DNA of 45,109 nt from JABWBP01 sp964522165 (GCA_964522165.1 CAZFVV010000033.1:1-45109); one strand, 5' to 3'; shown: positions 16,080 to 25,021, numbered from the stretch's first letter. The notes: generated by a model from the sequence alone, not told the origin. Made by a program: numbers and translations.

Positions 16080-16297
16080 TTAAAAATGATCAAGAGCTTC
16101 AAGTAACGGTAGAGCGAATCGGCTATTTTCAGCAGCAAGTAGCGCATCTTCGCCAGGTTGAAACCAATCCGGTCAATTATCGCCTTGCCGTAAGCGGGTA
16201 CCTGGCGGAGTTAGATCGGATGTATTTAGAAATACGCGATTATCTATGGCTGCATCCGAGTGAAATGGGTGATACGCTTGCGTCTGTGAATAACTGA
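16076..16297 (+). CDS. Small helical partner of the nucleotidyltransferase
   Basis: 73 aa, no signal peptide or membrane segment. Predicted to be two long helices: QELQVTVERIGYFQQQVAHL and NYRLAVSGYLAELDRMYLEI. It ends with RDYLWLHPSEM. The R-x5-H spacing in that tail resembles the HEPN catalytic motif, but the protein is much shorter than classical HEPN domains, so this is only suggestive. Overlap with the upstream nucleotidyltransferase start/stop (ATGA) implies translational coupling and a complex. I do not recognise a characterised family. Confidence 0.65.
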   Translation: MIKNDQELQVTVERIGYFQQQVAHLRQVETNPVNYRLAVSGYLAELDRMYLEIRDYLWLHPSEMGDTLASVNN

Positions 16298-16342
16298 AGA
16301 GAGTTACTCGAGAACAATAAAATAACCGAGGTATATTAAAGA

Positions 16343-18781
16343 ATGGAACTCCAACGCCAGCGCATTGTCCCCTTAGACATCCAGGAGGAGATGCGCAATT
16401 CCTACTTAGATTACTCCATGTCCGTCATCGTGGCGCGGGCGCTGCCGGACGTGCGCGACGGGCTGAAACCGGTGCACCGCCGGGTGCTCTACGGCATGTC
16501 CGAATTGGGATTGCTGTTCAACCGACCCTATAAAAAGAGCGCCCGGGTGGTCGGGGAAGTGCTCGGCAAATTCCATCCCCACGGCGACACCGCGGTGTAC
16601 GATACCATGGTGCGGATGGTGCAGGATTTCTCGCTGCGTTACCCTCTCATCGACGGGCAGGGCAACTTCGGCTCCGTGGATGGCGACTCCCCCGCGGCCA
16701 TGCGTTACACGGAAGTGCGCCTCTCGCGCATCGCCAATGAAGTGTTGCGCGACCTCGATAAGGATACCGTGGATTTCCGCCCCAATTTCGACGACACCCT
16801 CACCGAGCCGGTTATCCTGCCCTCTCTGCTGCCTAATTTGCTCTGCAACGGCGCTTCCGGGATCGCCGTGGGCATGGCTACCAACATTCCGCCTCACAAC
16901 CTCCGGGAAGTGGTGGACGCCCTGGTCGCCCAGGTTGACGATCCCGAAATCACCGTGGAAGGCTTAATGAAGCACATCAAGGGGCCGGATTTCCCCACCG
17001 CCGGGATCATTTTCGGAAGTGAGGGGATCAAGGAAGCCTACAGAACCGGGCGGGGGAAAATTATGGTACGCGCTCGCGCCAGCGTGGAGCACACCCGCGG
17101 CAGCCGCGACCGGATTATCGTTTCCGAGCTTCCCTACCAGGTTAACAAGGCCTCGCTGATCGAAAAGATCGCCGAGCTGGTGCGCAGCAAAACCATCGAC
17201 GGGATTGCGGACATCAACGATGAATCCGACCGCGACGGAATGCGCATGGTAATCGAGCTGAAGCGCGACGGCCAGCCGGAAGTGGTGCTCAACCAGCTTT
17301 TCAAGCACACCCAGATGCAGAATACCTTCGGGATCATCAACCTGGCGCTGGTGGACGGGCAGCCGAAGATCATGGATCTAAAGGAGATGTTGAAGCACTT
17401 CATCGACCACCGCCACGTGGTGGTGTTGCGCCGCACCCGCTTCGAGCTGGACAAGGCGGAAAAACGCGCCCATATCTTAGAAGGCTACAAAATCGCCCTG
17501 GACAATATCGACGAGATCGTGCAGATCATCAAAAAATCCCGCAGCCCGGAAACCGCGCAGGAAAACTTGATGAAGCGCTTCAAGCTCTCGGAAATCCAGG
17601 CCAAGGCGATTTTGGACATGCGCCTGCAACGGCTTACCGGCCTGGAGCGGAAGAAAATCGAGGACGAATACCGGGAAGTCATCAAAACCATCGCCCGCTT
17701 GAAGGCAATTCTGGAAAGCCGGGCGCTGCAAATGCAGATTATCAAAGAAGAGCTGCTGCACCTGAAGGAAACCTACGGCGACGACCGCCGCACCGAGATC
17801 GTCCGCGATTACGAAGAGTTCTCCATCGAGGACATGATCGCGGAAGAAGACATGGTGATCACCATTACCCGCGACGGGTACATCAAGCGCTTCCCGGTGA
17901 GCGGGTACCGCCGCCAGAACCGCAATACCCGCGGCAGCACTGGCGCGGTGGCCAAGGGCGAGGATTTCGTGGAGCACCTGTTCATCGCCTCTACCCACAA
18001 TTACATCCTTTTCTTCACCGACAAAGGGAAGTGCTACTGGCTGAAAGTGCACGAAATTCCCCAGGTGGGCAAGGCCGGCAAGGGCCGGGCGGTGGTGAAT
18101 ATGATCGAGTTGGAAAAAGACGAGCAAATTCGCGCGTTCATTAATGTGAAAGAGTTTTCCGACAAGGAGTACATTACCATGGCCACCCGCGAAGGGGTGA
18201 TCAAGAAAACCAACCTGGCCGCCTTCAGCAATCCCCGCCGCGACGGGATCATCGCCATCAAGATCAATCCCGGCGATACCCTCATCGAAGCCAAGCTGAC
18301 CGACGGCAGCAACGACATCGTGCTGGCCACCTCCGCCGGCATGGCGATCCGCTTCACCGAAACCGAGGTGCGGGAAATGGGGCGGGCCGCGGCGGGAGTG
18401 CGGGGCATCTCCCTGGGCAAAAATGATGTAGTGGTCGGGATGGTGGTGGTCAAACGCGACGGCACCCTGCTGGCGGTTTCCGAGTTAGGCTTCGGGAAGC
18501 GCACCGAGATCAAGGAATACCGCATCACTCACCGGGGCGGCAAGGGGATCAAAACCTTTAAGGCCAGCGACAAAACCGGGCGGCTGATCTCCCTGATGGA
18601 AGTGGTTGACGACGACGATTTGATGCTGATTACCAACAGCGCCATCATTCTGCGCATCCACGTCGGCAACATCAAATCCACCGGGCGGGACACCATGGGC
18701 GTGCGGCTGATCAAATTGGACAGCGGCGCCCGCGTCAGCGACGTGGCCCGGGTCGCTTTCACCGAGGAAGAGGAAGAATAA
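16343..18781 (+). CDS. gyrA: DNA gyrase subunit A
   Basis: 812 aa, normal length. DNA breakage-reunion subunit. The N-terminus has the QIVPLDIQEEMRNSY-like start, YSMSVIVARALPDVRDGLKP and VHRRVLYGM. The winged-helix domain has KSARVVGEVLGKFHPHGDTA and the catalytic tyrosine in AAMRYTEVRLSRIA. The tower/coiled-coil region has ILDMRLQRLTGLERKKIEDE. The C-terminal beta-pinwheel includes HRGGKGIKTF, the GyrA box that distinguishes gyrase from topoisomerase IV. The acidic tail EEEEE closes the protein. AGAGG-type ribosome site precedes the ATG. Confidence 0.97.
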   Translation: MELQRQRIVPLDIQEEMRNSYLDYSMSVIVARALPDVRDGLKPVHRRVLYGMSELGLLFNRPYKKSARVVGEVLGKFHPHGDTAVYDTMVRMVQDFSLRYPLIDGQGNFGSVDGDSPAAMRYTEVRLSRIANEVLRDLDKDTVDFRPNFDDTLTEPVILPSLLPNLLCNGASGIAVGMATNIPPHNLREVVDALVAQVDDPEITVEGLMKHIKGPDFPTAGIIFGSEGIKEAYRTGRGKIMVRARASVEHTRGSRDRIIVSELPYQVNKASLIEKIAELVRSKTIDGIADINDESDRDGMRMVIELKRDGQPEVVLNQLFKHTQMQNTFGIINLALVDGQPKIMDLKEMLKHFIDHRHVVVLRRTRFELDKAEKRAHILEGYKIALDNIDEIVQIIKKSRSPETAQENLMKRFKLSEIQAKAILDMRLQRLTGLERKKIEDEYREVIKTIARLKAILESRALQMQIIKEELLHLKETYGDDRRTEIVRDYEEFSIEDMIAEEDMVITITRDGYIKRFPVSGYRRQNRNTRGSTGAVAKGEDFVEHLFIASTHNYILFFTDKGKCYWLKVHEIPQVGKAGKGRAVVNMIELEKDEQIRAFINVKEFSDKEYITMATREGVIKKTNLAAFSNPRRDGIIAIKINPGDTLIEAKLTDGSNDIVLATSAGMAIRFTETEVREMGRAAAGVRGISLGKNDVVVGMVVVKRDGTLLAVSELGFGKRTEIKEYRITHRGGKGIKTFKASDKTGRLISLMEVVDDDDLMLITNSAIILRIHVGNIKSTGRDTMGVRLIKLDSGARVSDVARVAFTEEEEE

Positions 18782-18818
18782 AAAACATTCGGGCAATTCA
18801 CAAAAATTAAATTCGGAT

Positions 18819-18867
18819 TCACGCATCACGTTTCAGGGATCATGGGATGCGCGATGCGTGAAACGTG
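18819..18867. repeat. Inverted array of 7-bp units (TCACGCA family)
   Basis: Seven units in strict 7-bp phase: TCACGCA, TCACGTT, TCAGGGA, TCATGGG on the left, then ATGCGCG, ATGCGTG, AAACGTG on the right. It sits between gyrA and rex and supplies a spurious in-frame GTG upstream of the true rex start. Confidence 0.85.
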
Positions 18868-18899
18868 AGCTATTGGGCGATCAAAACCGGGAAAAAACC

Positions 18900-19520
18900 A
18901 TGAAGAAAATTTCCGAGTCCACCATTCGAAGACTGTCGAAGTATTACCGCTCCCTGGAGCAATTGATCGACAAGAAAACCGACACCGTTTCCTCCGACCA
19001 GTTAGCGGAGATGGATGGAATTACCTCCGCCCAGGTGCGGAAAGACCTCTCCTTTTTTGGAACCTTCGGAAAAAGGGGTCTGGGTTATAACACCAAAGCG
19101 CTCAAAAAGCAAATCGGGGAAATCCTGGGGCTGGTCAAGGAATGGCGCGTGGGAATCATCGGGGCCGGGAATATCGGCCGCGCCCTGGTAAACTTCGGAG
19201 AGTTCAAAAAACAGGGATTCAGGGTCTCCGTGATCATGGATTCCGACCCGGCGAAGGTAGGAGACCGCATTCAGGACCTGACCGTGGAGAGCACCGACCG
19301 CCTGGCAGCGCTGGTAAAATCCCACAAAATCGAGATCGCCATTATCGCCGTGCCCACCCACGCCGCCCAGCGGGTGGCGGACGATCTGGTGAAGGCGGGC
19401 GTGCGGGCAATTTTGAATTTCGCGCCTATCAGCCTGAAAACGCCTGCCAACGTGCAGGTCAAATACGAAAATCCCGCCATCGAAATCGAGTCGCTTTCAT
19501 ATTTTTTGAAAAATTCGTGA
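18900..19520 (+). CDS. rex: Redox-sensing transcriptional repressor Rex
   Basis: 206 aa from the ATG at 18900; the longer frame starts inside the repeat. Rex binds TTGTGAA-N4-TTCACAA operators when the NADH/NAD+ ratio is low and leaves DNA when NADH rises. The N-terminal winged helix shows STIRRLSKYYRSLEQL and SSDQLAEMDGITSAQVRKDL followed by SFFGTFGKRGLGYN. The Rossmann domain shows VGIIGAGNIGRALVNF, with GxGxxG, and VSVIMDSDP. The C-terminus is the usual domain-swap helix. A matching operator-like site is present ahead of ccoI (33678). Confidence 0.95.
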   Translation: MKKISESTIRRLSKYYRSLEQLIDKKTDTVSSDQLAEMDGITSAQVRKDLSFFGTFGKRGLGYNTKALKKQIGEILGLVKEWRVGIIGAGNIGRALVNFGEFKKQGFRVSVIMDSDPAKVGDRIQDLTVESTDRLAALVKSHKIEIAIIAVPTHAAQRVADDLVKAGVRAILNFAPISLKTPANVQVKYENPAIEIESLSYFLKNS

Positions 19521-19549
19521 CCGGGTGGGGGAAATGGGTGAGGGATTAT

Positions 19550-20135
19550 GAAGCGTGAGACGTGAAACGTGATGCGTGAAACGTGACAGGAGAGGAACGC
19601 TGAATTACCGGGATTGGGAAAAGACTGTACCGGAGGAAATCACGGGCGACTCTCTTTGGAAGATAGAGGCTTATCGTTTGGCGCTATTTTTGAATGATAT
19701 CGGATGGTATGGCGTAACAAATTTGATAAAAGATCGACGAACAATCGGATTATCAGATCAGTTGTATCGGGCATTGGGGTCTATAAGTGCTAATATCGAA
19801 GAAGGATATTCCCGGGGAAGCAATAAGGACCGGGCGCGTTTCTATGAATACTCCCTGGGTTCAACGCGGGAGAGTCGGGGGTGGTATTACCGGGGTCGCC
19901 ACGTGCTGGGTGAAAGCGTGGTTCAACATCGGCTTCAACTCCTTACTCAAATTACCCGTTTATTGCTAACTATGATTCCCGAGCAGCGCTGTTATATGAT
20001 CCGTGAAGCCGGAACGCCTTACTCTACCCCAATGAGTATCATGCAAGGAAACCCTGCAACCATCCAGGAAGACTTAGAGTACTTATTAAGCAACATCCCA
20101 CTTCCTTAGTTATCACGCATCACGTTTCACGCTTC
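19550..20135. mobile_element. Candidate IVS-like element: 7-bp-unit inverted arms enclosing a four-helix-bundle gene
   Basis: The left arm (19550-19587) is five 7-bp units (GAAGCGT, GAGACGT, GAAACGT, GATGCGT, GAAACGT) plus GAC. The right arm (20113-20135) is its inverse with one 7-bp unit missing. The gene between them starts inside the left arm and stops 4 bp before the right arm, so the arms bound the gene almost exactly. No flanking target duplication is evident. The layout mirrors the intervening sequences of some 23S rRNA genes, which also enclose a four-helix-bundle protein gene within complementary ends. Mobility is inferred. Confidence 0.6.
19576..20109 (+). CDS. Four-helix bundle protein (23S rRNA IVP-like)
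   Basis: Up to 177 aa. The core matches the 23S rRNA intervening-sequence protein family (TIGR02436): LWKIEAYRLALFLNDIGW, then LSDQLYRALGSISANIEEGY followed by SRGSNKDRARFYEYSLGSTR and ESRGWYYRGRHVLG. These helices form a basic four-helix bundle, a fold shared with the Avd accessory protein of diversity-generating retroelements. The start is uncertain: GTG 19576 lies in the left repeat arm, whereas AGGAGAGG (19588-19595) precedes an in-frame CTG at 19600. The C-terminal ~50 residues are proline-rich and unlike the family core. Nucleic-acid binding is a family-level inference. Confidence 0.8.
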   Translation: MKRDRRGTLNYRDWEKTVPEEITGDSLWKIEAYRLALFLNDIGWYGVTNLIKDRRTIGLSDQLYRALGSISANIEEGYSRGSNKDRARFYEYSLGSTRESRGWYYRGRHVLGESVVQHRLQLLTQITRLLLTMIPEQRCYMIREAGTPYSTPMSIMQGNPATIQEDLEYLLSNIPLP

Positions 20136-21394
20136 CCCATGGTCCTCCGCCCGAAATCCTGCTCGAATTCCTCGTTACTGCCATACACGTACCCGAAGGC
20201 GCTCTCCCAAATCGCCGCTTTTTCCATGCACAGGTACATAAACACCTCATCCCGCCAGGGTTTGAAGGCCTGGTACATGGTCTGGAACATCTGGATTTTG
20301 ATGGCATCGGGATAGGTGAGCTTGCCGTGCGGATCCGCAACCATCTCCATTTGCAAAATTTTAGTCTGGTGACCCAGGCGGCGAATCTTCTGGATCGCCG
20401 GTTTGATCATGGTAATGGAGCCGAAGGAGATGAATAACACCTCCGCCGGGTTGAACCGCCGGAGCAGCTCGCCGGCGATGGCCGGGTAATCCTCCTCCCA
20501 GCCGGTGTAATAGACCATAGGGTGAAAATGGAACGCGACTTTGACGCCCCGGTCGGCCACGGCGCGGGCGGCCTCGAGCCGCCGGGGCAGGCTGGCGGTG
20601 AAATGCTCCTCGTTCGCGATGATGGCCGGGGTATTCAGCGACCAACTGCACACGATGTTCGGGGGCGTTTCGCTTTCCAGGAAAAAACCGATATTGTCAG
20701 ATTTGGTCTTGAATTCTAACAAAATATTGGGATGCTCCGCGGCAAAGCGGCACAAAGCATCTAAGTTGCCGTTGCGGTTGCCCCAGGCTAAAGAGTCCGA
20801 AGACTGCCCGGTGCCGAAGTGGTAGAAACGCCCCGGCTCGATGGGGATGCTTTTCAGTTTTTCGGCGAGATCGGCATCGAATACGATCCGCTCGCTGTAG
20901 AACGTTTGAATGGTGCAATAACTGCACCCGAAGATGCAATTCTCCACCGCGTCGATGGTACGCAGGTTGCAACAGACTGTTTTGGGAGAGGCCACCGGGC
21001 AGGAACCCCAGATTTTTTTCCCGGATTTCTCGGTGACGATCCTGCTCTTTTCCCGTTTTTTCGGGCGGCTAAGCCCCCCTTCCGGGTAACGCTTCGGGGA
21101 GCGCCGCAATTCCGTTAAATGAATTTGCAGGAGCTGGAGAAGCTGTCTCTTCAGCGCCGGTCCCCGGGAACCGTTTCGAGCGGATTCCGCTTCCCACCAG
21201 CTTTGCAAATCCGCTTCCCCCCAGCTCGCCAGGTCGCGGCAGGCCTCCACCGCCTGGCGGAATTCCTGGAAGCTGAAGCGATGCGCAAAAGCAAGCTCCC
21301 GGATAAAACCCTGCTGTTCCGGGTCTAAAAACTCGTAGAGCGTTTTATTCCGGAATGAAGCGAATTTTTCGGAGTAGTTGAATTTGTGGCTCAT
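20120..21394 (-). CDS. Radical SAM protein of the spore photoproduct lyase/DNA photolyase-like family
   Basis: 424 aa. The radical SAM iron-sulfur motif is CIFGCSYC (Cx3CxxC), near residue 153, and is followed by TIQTFYSERIVFDADLAEKL, as in SPL-related proteins (COG1533). GHQTKILQMEMVADPHGKL and WSLNTPAIIANEEHFTASL are also typical. The N-terminal ~110 residues are a separate basic helical region. Members are often annotated as DNA photolyases, but only true spore photoproduct lyases are proven and this organism shows no sporulation genes here, so the substrate is open. The last residues KRET and the stop codon are encoded by a unit of the neighbouring repeat arm (AAGCGTGAAACGTGA). Confidence 0.85.
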   Translation of the reverse strand: MSHKFNYSEKFASFRNKTLYEFLDPEQQGFIRELAFAHRFSFQEFRQAVEACRDLASWGEADLQSWWEAESARNGSRGPALKRQLLQLLQIHLTELRRSPKRYPEGGLSRPKKREKSRIVTEKSGKKIWGSCPVASPKTVCCNLRTIDAVENCIFGCSYCTIQTFYSERIVFDADLAEKLKSIPIEPGRFYHFGTGQSSDSLAWGNRNGNLDALCRFAAEHPNILLEFKTKSDNIGFFLESETPPNIVCSWSLNTPAIIANEEHFTASLPRRLEAARAVADRGVKVAFHFHPMVYYTGWEEDYPAIAGELLRRFNPAEVLFISFGSITMIKPAIQKIRRLGHQTKILQMEMVADPHGKLTYPDAIKIQMFQTMYQAFKPWRDEVFMYLCMEKAAIWESAFGYVYGSNEEFEQDFGRRTMGKRET

Positions 21395-21425
21395 GGTTTT
21401 AAAAGGTAAATCGTTACTATACAGC

Positions 21426-21565
21426 CACAGAGATCACAGAGGTCACAGAGGAAGATTTTTGAGCATTTAGAACCGTTATTCCGTTATATGGAACATTTTT
21501 TTCTACAAAATGGGTTTGTTTAGCAAACTTTTCCATATCTCTGCGCTCTCTGTGGCCTCTGTGGT
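21426..21565. repeat. Inverted array of 9-bp units (CACAGAGGT family) with a long loop
   Basis: Left units CACAGAGAT, CACAGAGGT, CACAGAGGA (21426-21452). After an 84-bp AT-rich interior come inverse units with CTCTGTGG twice (21537-21565). The interior encodes no supported gene. Confidence 0.8.
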
Positions 21566-21593
21566 AAAATGCCTGAATAGTTACGGTAAATCC

Positions 21594-21632
21594 TAATACG
21601 TAAAAAACGGAACACGTATTACGCTTCACGGA
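21594..21632. repeat. 7-bp-unit inverted repeat at the end of the FHA gene
   Basis: TAATACGT and ACGTATTA arms around an A-rich loop, followed by a TTCACGG unit that contains the stop codon (minus strand TGA at 21626-21628) of the FHA-trypsin gene. Confidence 0.65.
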
Positions 21633-23257
21633 TTCATCCGCAAAAAATCCAGCGCCACGTCGGCGCGCACCCCGATATTGATTCCCACCGCTTCTTTGAT
21701 TCGCTTGGTCACCATGTTCATTTTATCGCTGCCGTCGGGATTTTTGAGCACGTTCCCCTGGGGATCGAGGGCCGGCGCCGGCACCACCACGGTCACGTTG
21801 CCCAACCCGCTGTAATGCACCCCCACCACTTCTCCGGTTTTATTGAAAATCGGGCTGCCGCTGTTGCCCCCGGAGGTTTCGCAGCTATGCTGAAGATAGT
21901 TGCCCTCGATGATCCGCCCCACCGCGCCGGTGGAAAGGGTGGCAATGGGATTGTTGAGATCCATGGTAATGCCCGGGAATCCTAACACCGCCAGGTCGTA
22001 ACCGCTTTCGATCTTCGAAAATTCACTAGGGGAAGCAAACCGGACCGGTTTCAAGGCACCGCCCCCGGTGTTCACTTCCAGGTAGGCCAGGTCCGGGCGG
22101 TAATTTTTGGAATCATCGAATTGGGGGTGAACGGTAATTTTAGCAACTTCATAGATCACCTCCGGGCGCTTGTTCATAATCGCGACCCCGGTAACGGAGG
22201 GATTCATCTGCATGGCCTGCAAAATCGGGATGGCCACGTGGGCGTTGGTCAGCAGCCCGTCTCCGCTCACCGCAAAGCCGGTGCCGATGGGCTCGGCGCT
22301 GAAATCCTGTTTATTCATAATCGCAATCATGAAAATCGACTCGCGGTTCTCCGCCGCCACCTCCTGGAAGCTCTTCAGGGATTTCAGGAGGTCGTTGGAA
22401 AGATTGTCCAGGTTAGTGAGCTGGCTGCGGGTTCTTTGCAGGTCGTCCATGATCGCGGCGGTGCGATCCTGTTCCTGGTTGAGCATGTCCTGCATGGCCT
22501 GCATCTGCGCCCGGCTGACCGTAGCGTCGCGCTGGGCCTGGTCGAGCTGTTCCTGGATCGCCTGGGTGCGCTGCTGCGATTCGGAGAGCTGCTTTTTGAA
22601 ATTATTTTCCACCGCGGTCAGCTCCTGGCGGTGCTGATTGGCCGCAACCCGAAGGTCCTTTTTGAGCTGCGAGTTCATGTAAATCAGCCCGCCCACGCTG
22701 CCTAACAGTAACACCACGATGACCGCGGAAACGATGCGCAGCTTTTGGGAGGATTGGGTGACCGCCTGCTGCACCATTTCGCGCATGAACACCGTGGTGC
22801 TCCCGAAACGCCCCCCGCGGCTCTGCTTCGCCTGCGCCAGCGCGTCCTGGATCATCATCTGCACGGTTTTTACCCCCGGGCCGCCGCTTTTTTGCGTCTC
22901 TTCCCCGGCGCTTACCGAGGTTGACCGGAGCGTCGCCGGGGCGGCCGCGGGTATCTCGCAGCGCACCTGCGGGCCGCCCTTGCCGAATTCGATCACGTCG
23001 CCGTCTTTCAAAACCTGGCGCTCGCTAACCCGGTTTCCGTTCACAAAGGTTCCGTTGGTGCTGTTGAGATCGTAGAGCAGGAACTGGCCGCCTTCGTAGC
23101 GGATTTCCGCGTGATTTCCGGAAGCGCGAATGTCCTCTTTCGCGTCGAAAGCCACGTCGTTTCCGGGCTGCCGCCCGAATTTGATAGATTTAGGGTCGTT
23201 AAACGCCTGGGTTTGTCCCTGCCGCGCTCCAATAATGTGAATGAGCCTGATTTCCAT
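21626..23257 (-). CDS. FHA domain-containing trypsin-like serine protease
   Basis: 543 aa. The N-terminal FHA domain (about residues 1-105) shows KFGRQPGNDV, NHAEIRYEGGQF and DLNSTNGTFVNG, the phosphothreonine-binding loops. A linker leads to a transmembrane helix (SAVIVVLLLGSVGGLIYM, about 177-195), then a ~100-residue coiled coil. The C-terminal HtrA/trypsin-like domain has GTGFAVSGDGLLTNAHVAIP (His), RPDLAYLEVN (Asp) and ETSGGNSGSPIFN (Ser in GNSGSP), a complete triad. This predicts a cytoplasmic FHA domain reading phosphorylation by the kinase encoded upstream and an external protease. PP2C and kinase genes follow upstream on the same strand. Confidence 0.88.
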   Translation of the reverse strand: MEIRLIHIIGARQGQTQAFNDPKSIKFGRQPGNDVAFDAKEDIRASGNHAEIRYEGGQFLLYDLNSTNGTFVNGNRVSERQVLKDGDVIEFGKGGPQVRCEIPAAAPATLRSTSVSAGEETQKSGGPGVKTVQMMIQDALAQAKQSRGGRFGSTTVFMREMVQQAVTQSSQKLRIVSAVIVVLLLGSVGGLIYMNSQLKKDLRVAANQHRQELTAVENNFKKQLSESQQRTQAIQEQLDQAQRDATVSRAQMQAMQDMLNQEQDRTAAIMDDLQRTRSQLTNLDNLSNDLLKSLKSFQEVAAENRESIFMIAIMNKQDFSAEPIGTGFAVSGDGLLTNAHVAIPILQAMQMNPSVTGVAIMNKRPEVIYEVAKITVHPQFDDSKNYRPDLAYLEVNTGGGALKPVRFASPSEFSKIESGYDLAVLGFPGITMDLNNPIATLSTGAVGRIIEGNYLQHSCETSGGNSGSPIFNKTGEVVGVHYSGLGNVTVVVPAPALDPQGNVLKNPDGSDKMNMVTKRIKEAVGINIGVRADVALDFLRMNP

Positions 23258-23286
23258 GGATGGTTCCTTCTATGTGGTGGAGAATT

Positions 23287-24993
23287 TCACTCCTTGCCCA
23301 AATTGGCAGAATCGGGTGAAGCGGGCTGCCGGAGGCCGGTCAGCTTTTCTTTTAATGATCTCAATATATCCAGCCCCTTCAAAAAGTTCTTCGAGCCGTT
23401 GCGCGCCTCTTCGAGATCGCCGCTCAACAGGGAGGGCTGGGAGGTTTGCAGCAATTGCCGGGCGGTAGCCAGGGAATCGTTGAGCGATTGCCAGCGGGGG
23501 TGGCGGCGGTCCAGCGCCGTAATCCGGGTTTGCACGTAGGGATAGGCGGAATCGAAGGCATTCTGCAGATAGCGCTGAAGCTCGGCGTGAAATTCCTGCG
23601 AAGGCAATCCCGCCAGGCGCTCCGTTTCTGCGGAGGTGAGGGCGGGGAGCGAATTGCCGGGGTTCACGGCGTCGGTTTTCTGTTTGATTTGCCCCCAATT
23701 TTCCAGCCAGAACGCCCGCAGAACCGCCCGGTCGGCGCTCGTACCTCCGGACAGGCGGCTCGATTCTCTCTCCAACGCGGCTTTCCAACCGGCCAGGTGT
23801 TTTTCCGCGGAATCGCCCAAGGCGGCGGCACGGTTGAAATCGTTTTGCTCCAGCGCGGAGCGGGCTTCGCTCAAAAAATTGCTTACCCGGGCGGTATCTG
23901 CCAGCATCGGGTGAGCGGCCGGGAGCAGTTTCAGGCTCTCCCGGTTCCCGGCCAGGTAGCTTTCATAGCGATTGCGGAGATGGTTCAGGCGGTCGCCGGT
24001 CTGTTTCTGGCGCTCCTGCCGGATCATGAAACCGGCAACAAACCAGGCCAGCATCAATCCCGCCGCCGCTAAAATGATTGCCAGCCAGACGGTTTTCACC
24101 CGGCTTTGGGAACCGGCCGGCGAGGCGCTTTCATCGGAAGAAAGAGACGCCTCGAACTTGCGGAGCACCCGGGGAACCGGCGGTTCTTTCGCTTTCGGGG
24201 CCGGCAGACCGGGGCCGGAAAAGCGGCTGAGCACCACGGTGATGTTATCGGGGCCGCCCCGTTCGTTGGCCAGCATGATCAAACGCTGCACCGCTTCGGG
24301 GAGGTCCGGCGCGCCGGCGACGATCTCGCGAATCTCCTCTTTTTTGACCAGGCCGGATAACCCGTCGCTGCACAGCAGCAGGTAATCCCCGTCGCAGGGC
24401 TGGATCGAGGCCGCCGCCACGGTAAGTTTTCCCTGGTTCCCTAGCGCCTGAAGGATCACGTTGCGCCGGGGGTGGATTTCCGCTTCTTCTTCGCTGATTT
24501 TCCCCGCTTCGAGGAGTTGGTTGACGAAGGACTGGTCGCGGGTAAGCTGCCGGATCATATTCTGCCGGATCAAATAGGCGCGGCTGTCTCCCACCTGGGC
24601 AAGGTAGATTTTACCCTTGAAAACCCCCGCCAGGGTAGCGGTGGCGCCCATCCCGCGCATCTGGGGGTGCTGTTTGGCGTAATCTAAGATTGCGCGGTTG
24701 GCCGCTTCCAGCGTCTGCACCAGGTGTTCCACAAAGCGGGATTCCCCGCCGGGCTGGAGGCCGCGCAGTTTTTCCCGGGCGGTTTTCACCGCCAGGCTGC
24801 TGGCAACCTCCCCGGCAGCCGCCCCGCCCATGCCGTCGGAGACCATGAAAATGGGCGTGCCGCCCTGGGGAGAAAATTCCATCACCCTGGGGAGCCGGTT
24901 GCCCTGCTCGCTGCTAAAATCGCCGACCAGGAAGCTGTCCTCGTTCCCGTCGCGCGCCCTGCCGATGTCCGTTTGTGCGAATACTTTGATCAT
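23287..24993 (-). CDS. PP2C-family Ser/Thr protein phosphatase with membrane anchor
   Basis: 568 aa. The N-terminal PP2C/Stp domain (1-~255) shows GRARDGNEDSFLV, FMVSDGMGGAAAGEVASS, GATATLAGV, LAQVGDSRAYLIRQN, LLLCSDGLSGLV and GGPDNITVVLSRF, the metal-binding aspartates all present. A transmembrane helix lies at about residues 307-328 (VWLAIILAAAGLMLAWFVAG). The ~230-residue C-terminal part is helical, with no domain I recognise, and is predicted outside the membrane. It reverses phosphorylation by Hanks-type kinases; the partner kinase is the next gene upstream (25155-27245) and an FHA reader is downstream. Confidence 0.9.
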   Translation of the reverse strand: MIKVFAQTDIGRARDGNEDSFLVGDFSSEQGNRLPRVMEFSPQGGTPIFMVSDGMGGAAAGEVASSLAVKTAREKLRGLQPGGESRFVEHLVQTLEAANRAILDYAKQHPQMRGMGATATLAGVFKGKIYLAQVGDSRAYLIRQNMIRQLTRDQSFVNQLLEAGKISEEEAEIHPRRNVILQALGNQGKLTVAAASIQPCDGDYLLLCSDGLSGLVKKEEIREIVAGAPDLPEAVQRLIMLANERGGPDNITVVLSRFSGPGLPAPKAKEPPVPRVLRKFEASLSSDESASPAGSQSRVKTVWLAIILAAAGLMLAWFVAGFMIRQERQKQTGDRLNHLRNRYESYLAGNRESLKLLPAAHPMLADTARVSNFLSEARSALEQNDFNRAAALGDSAEKHLAGWKAALERESSRLSGGTSADRAVLRAFWLENWGQIKQKTDAVNPGNSLPALTSAETERLAGLPSQEFHAELQRYLQNAFDSAYPYVQTRITALDRRHPRWQSLNDSLATARQLLQTSQPSLLSGDLEEARNGSKNFLKGLDILRSLKEKLTGLRQPASPDSANLGKE

Positions 24994-25021
24994 TTTCGTA
25001 ATCGTTGAAAAAATGGAAAAA

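Noticed and set aside
18858..18899. N-terminal extension of Rex from GTG 18858
   Set aside because: The GTG lies in the repeat; Rex homologues begin close to KKISESTIRRLSKYY, and ATG 18900 fits that.
21417..21629. 70-aa frame between the SPL-like and FHA genes
   Set aside because: Composed of the 9-bp and 7-bp repeats and their loop.
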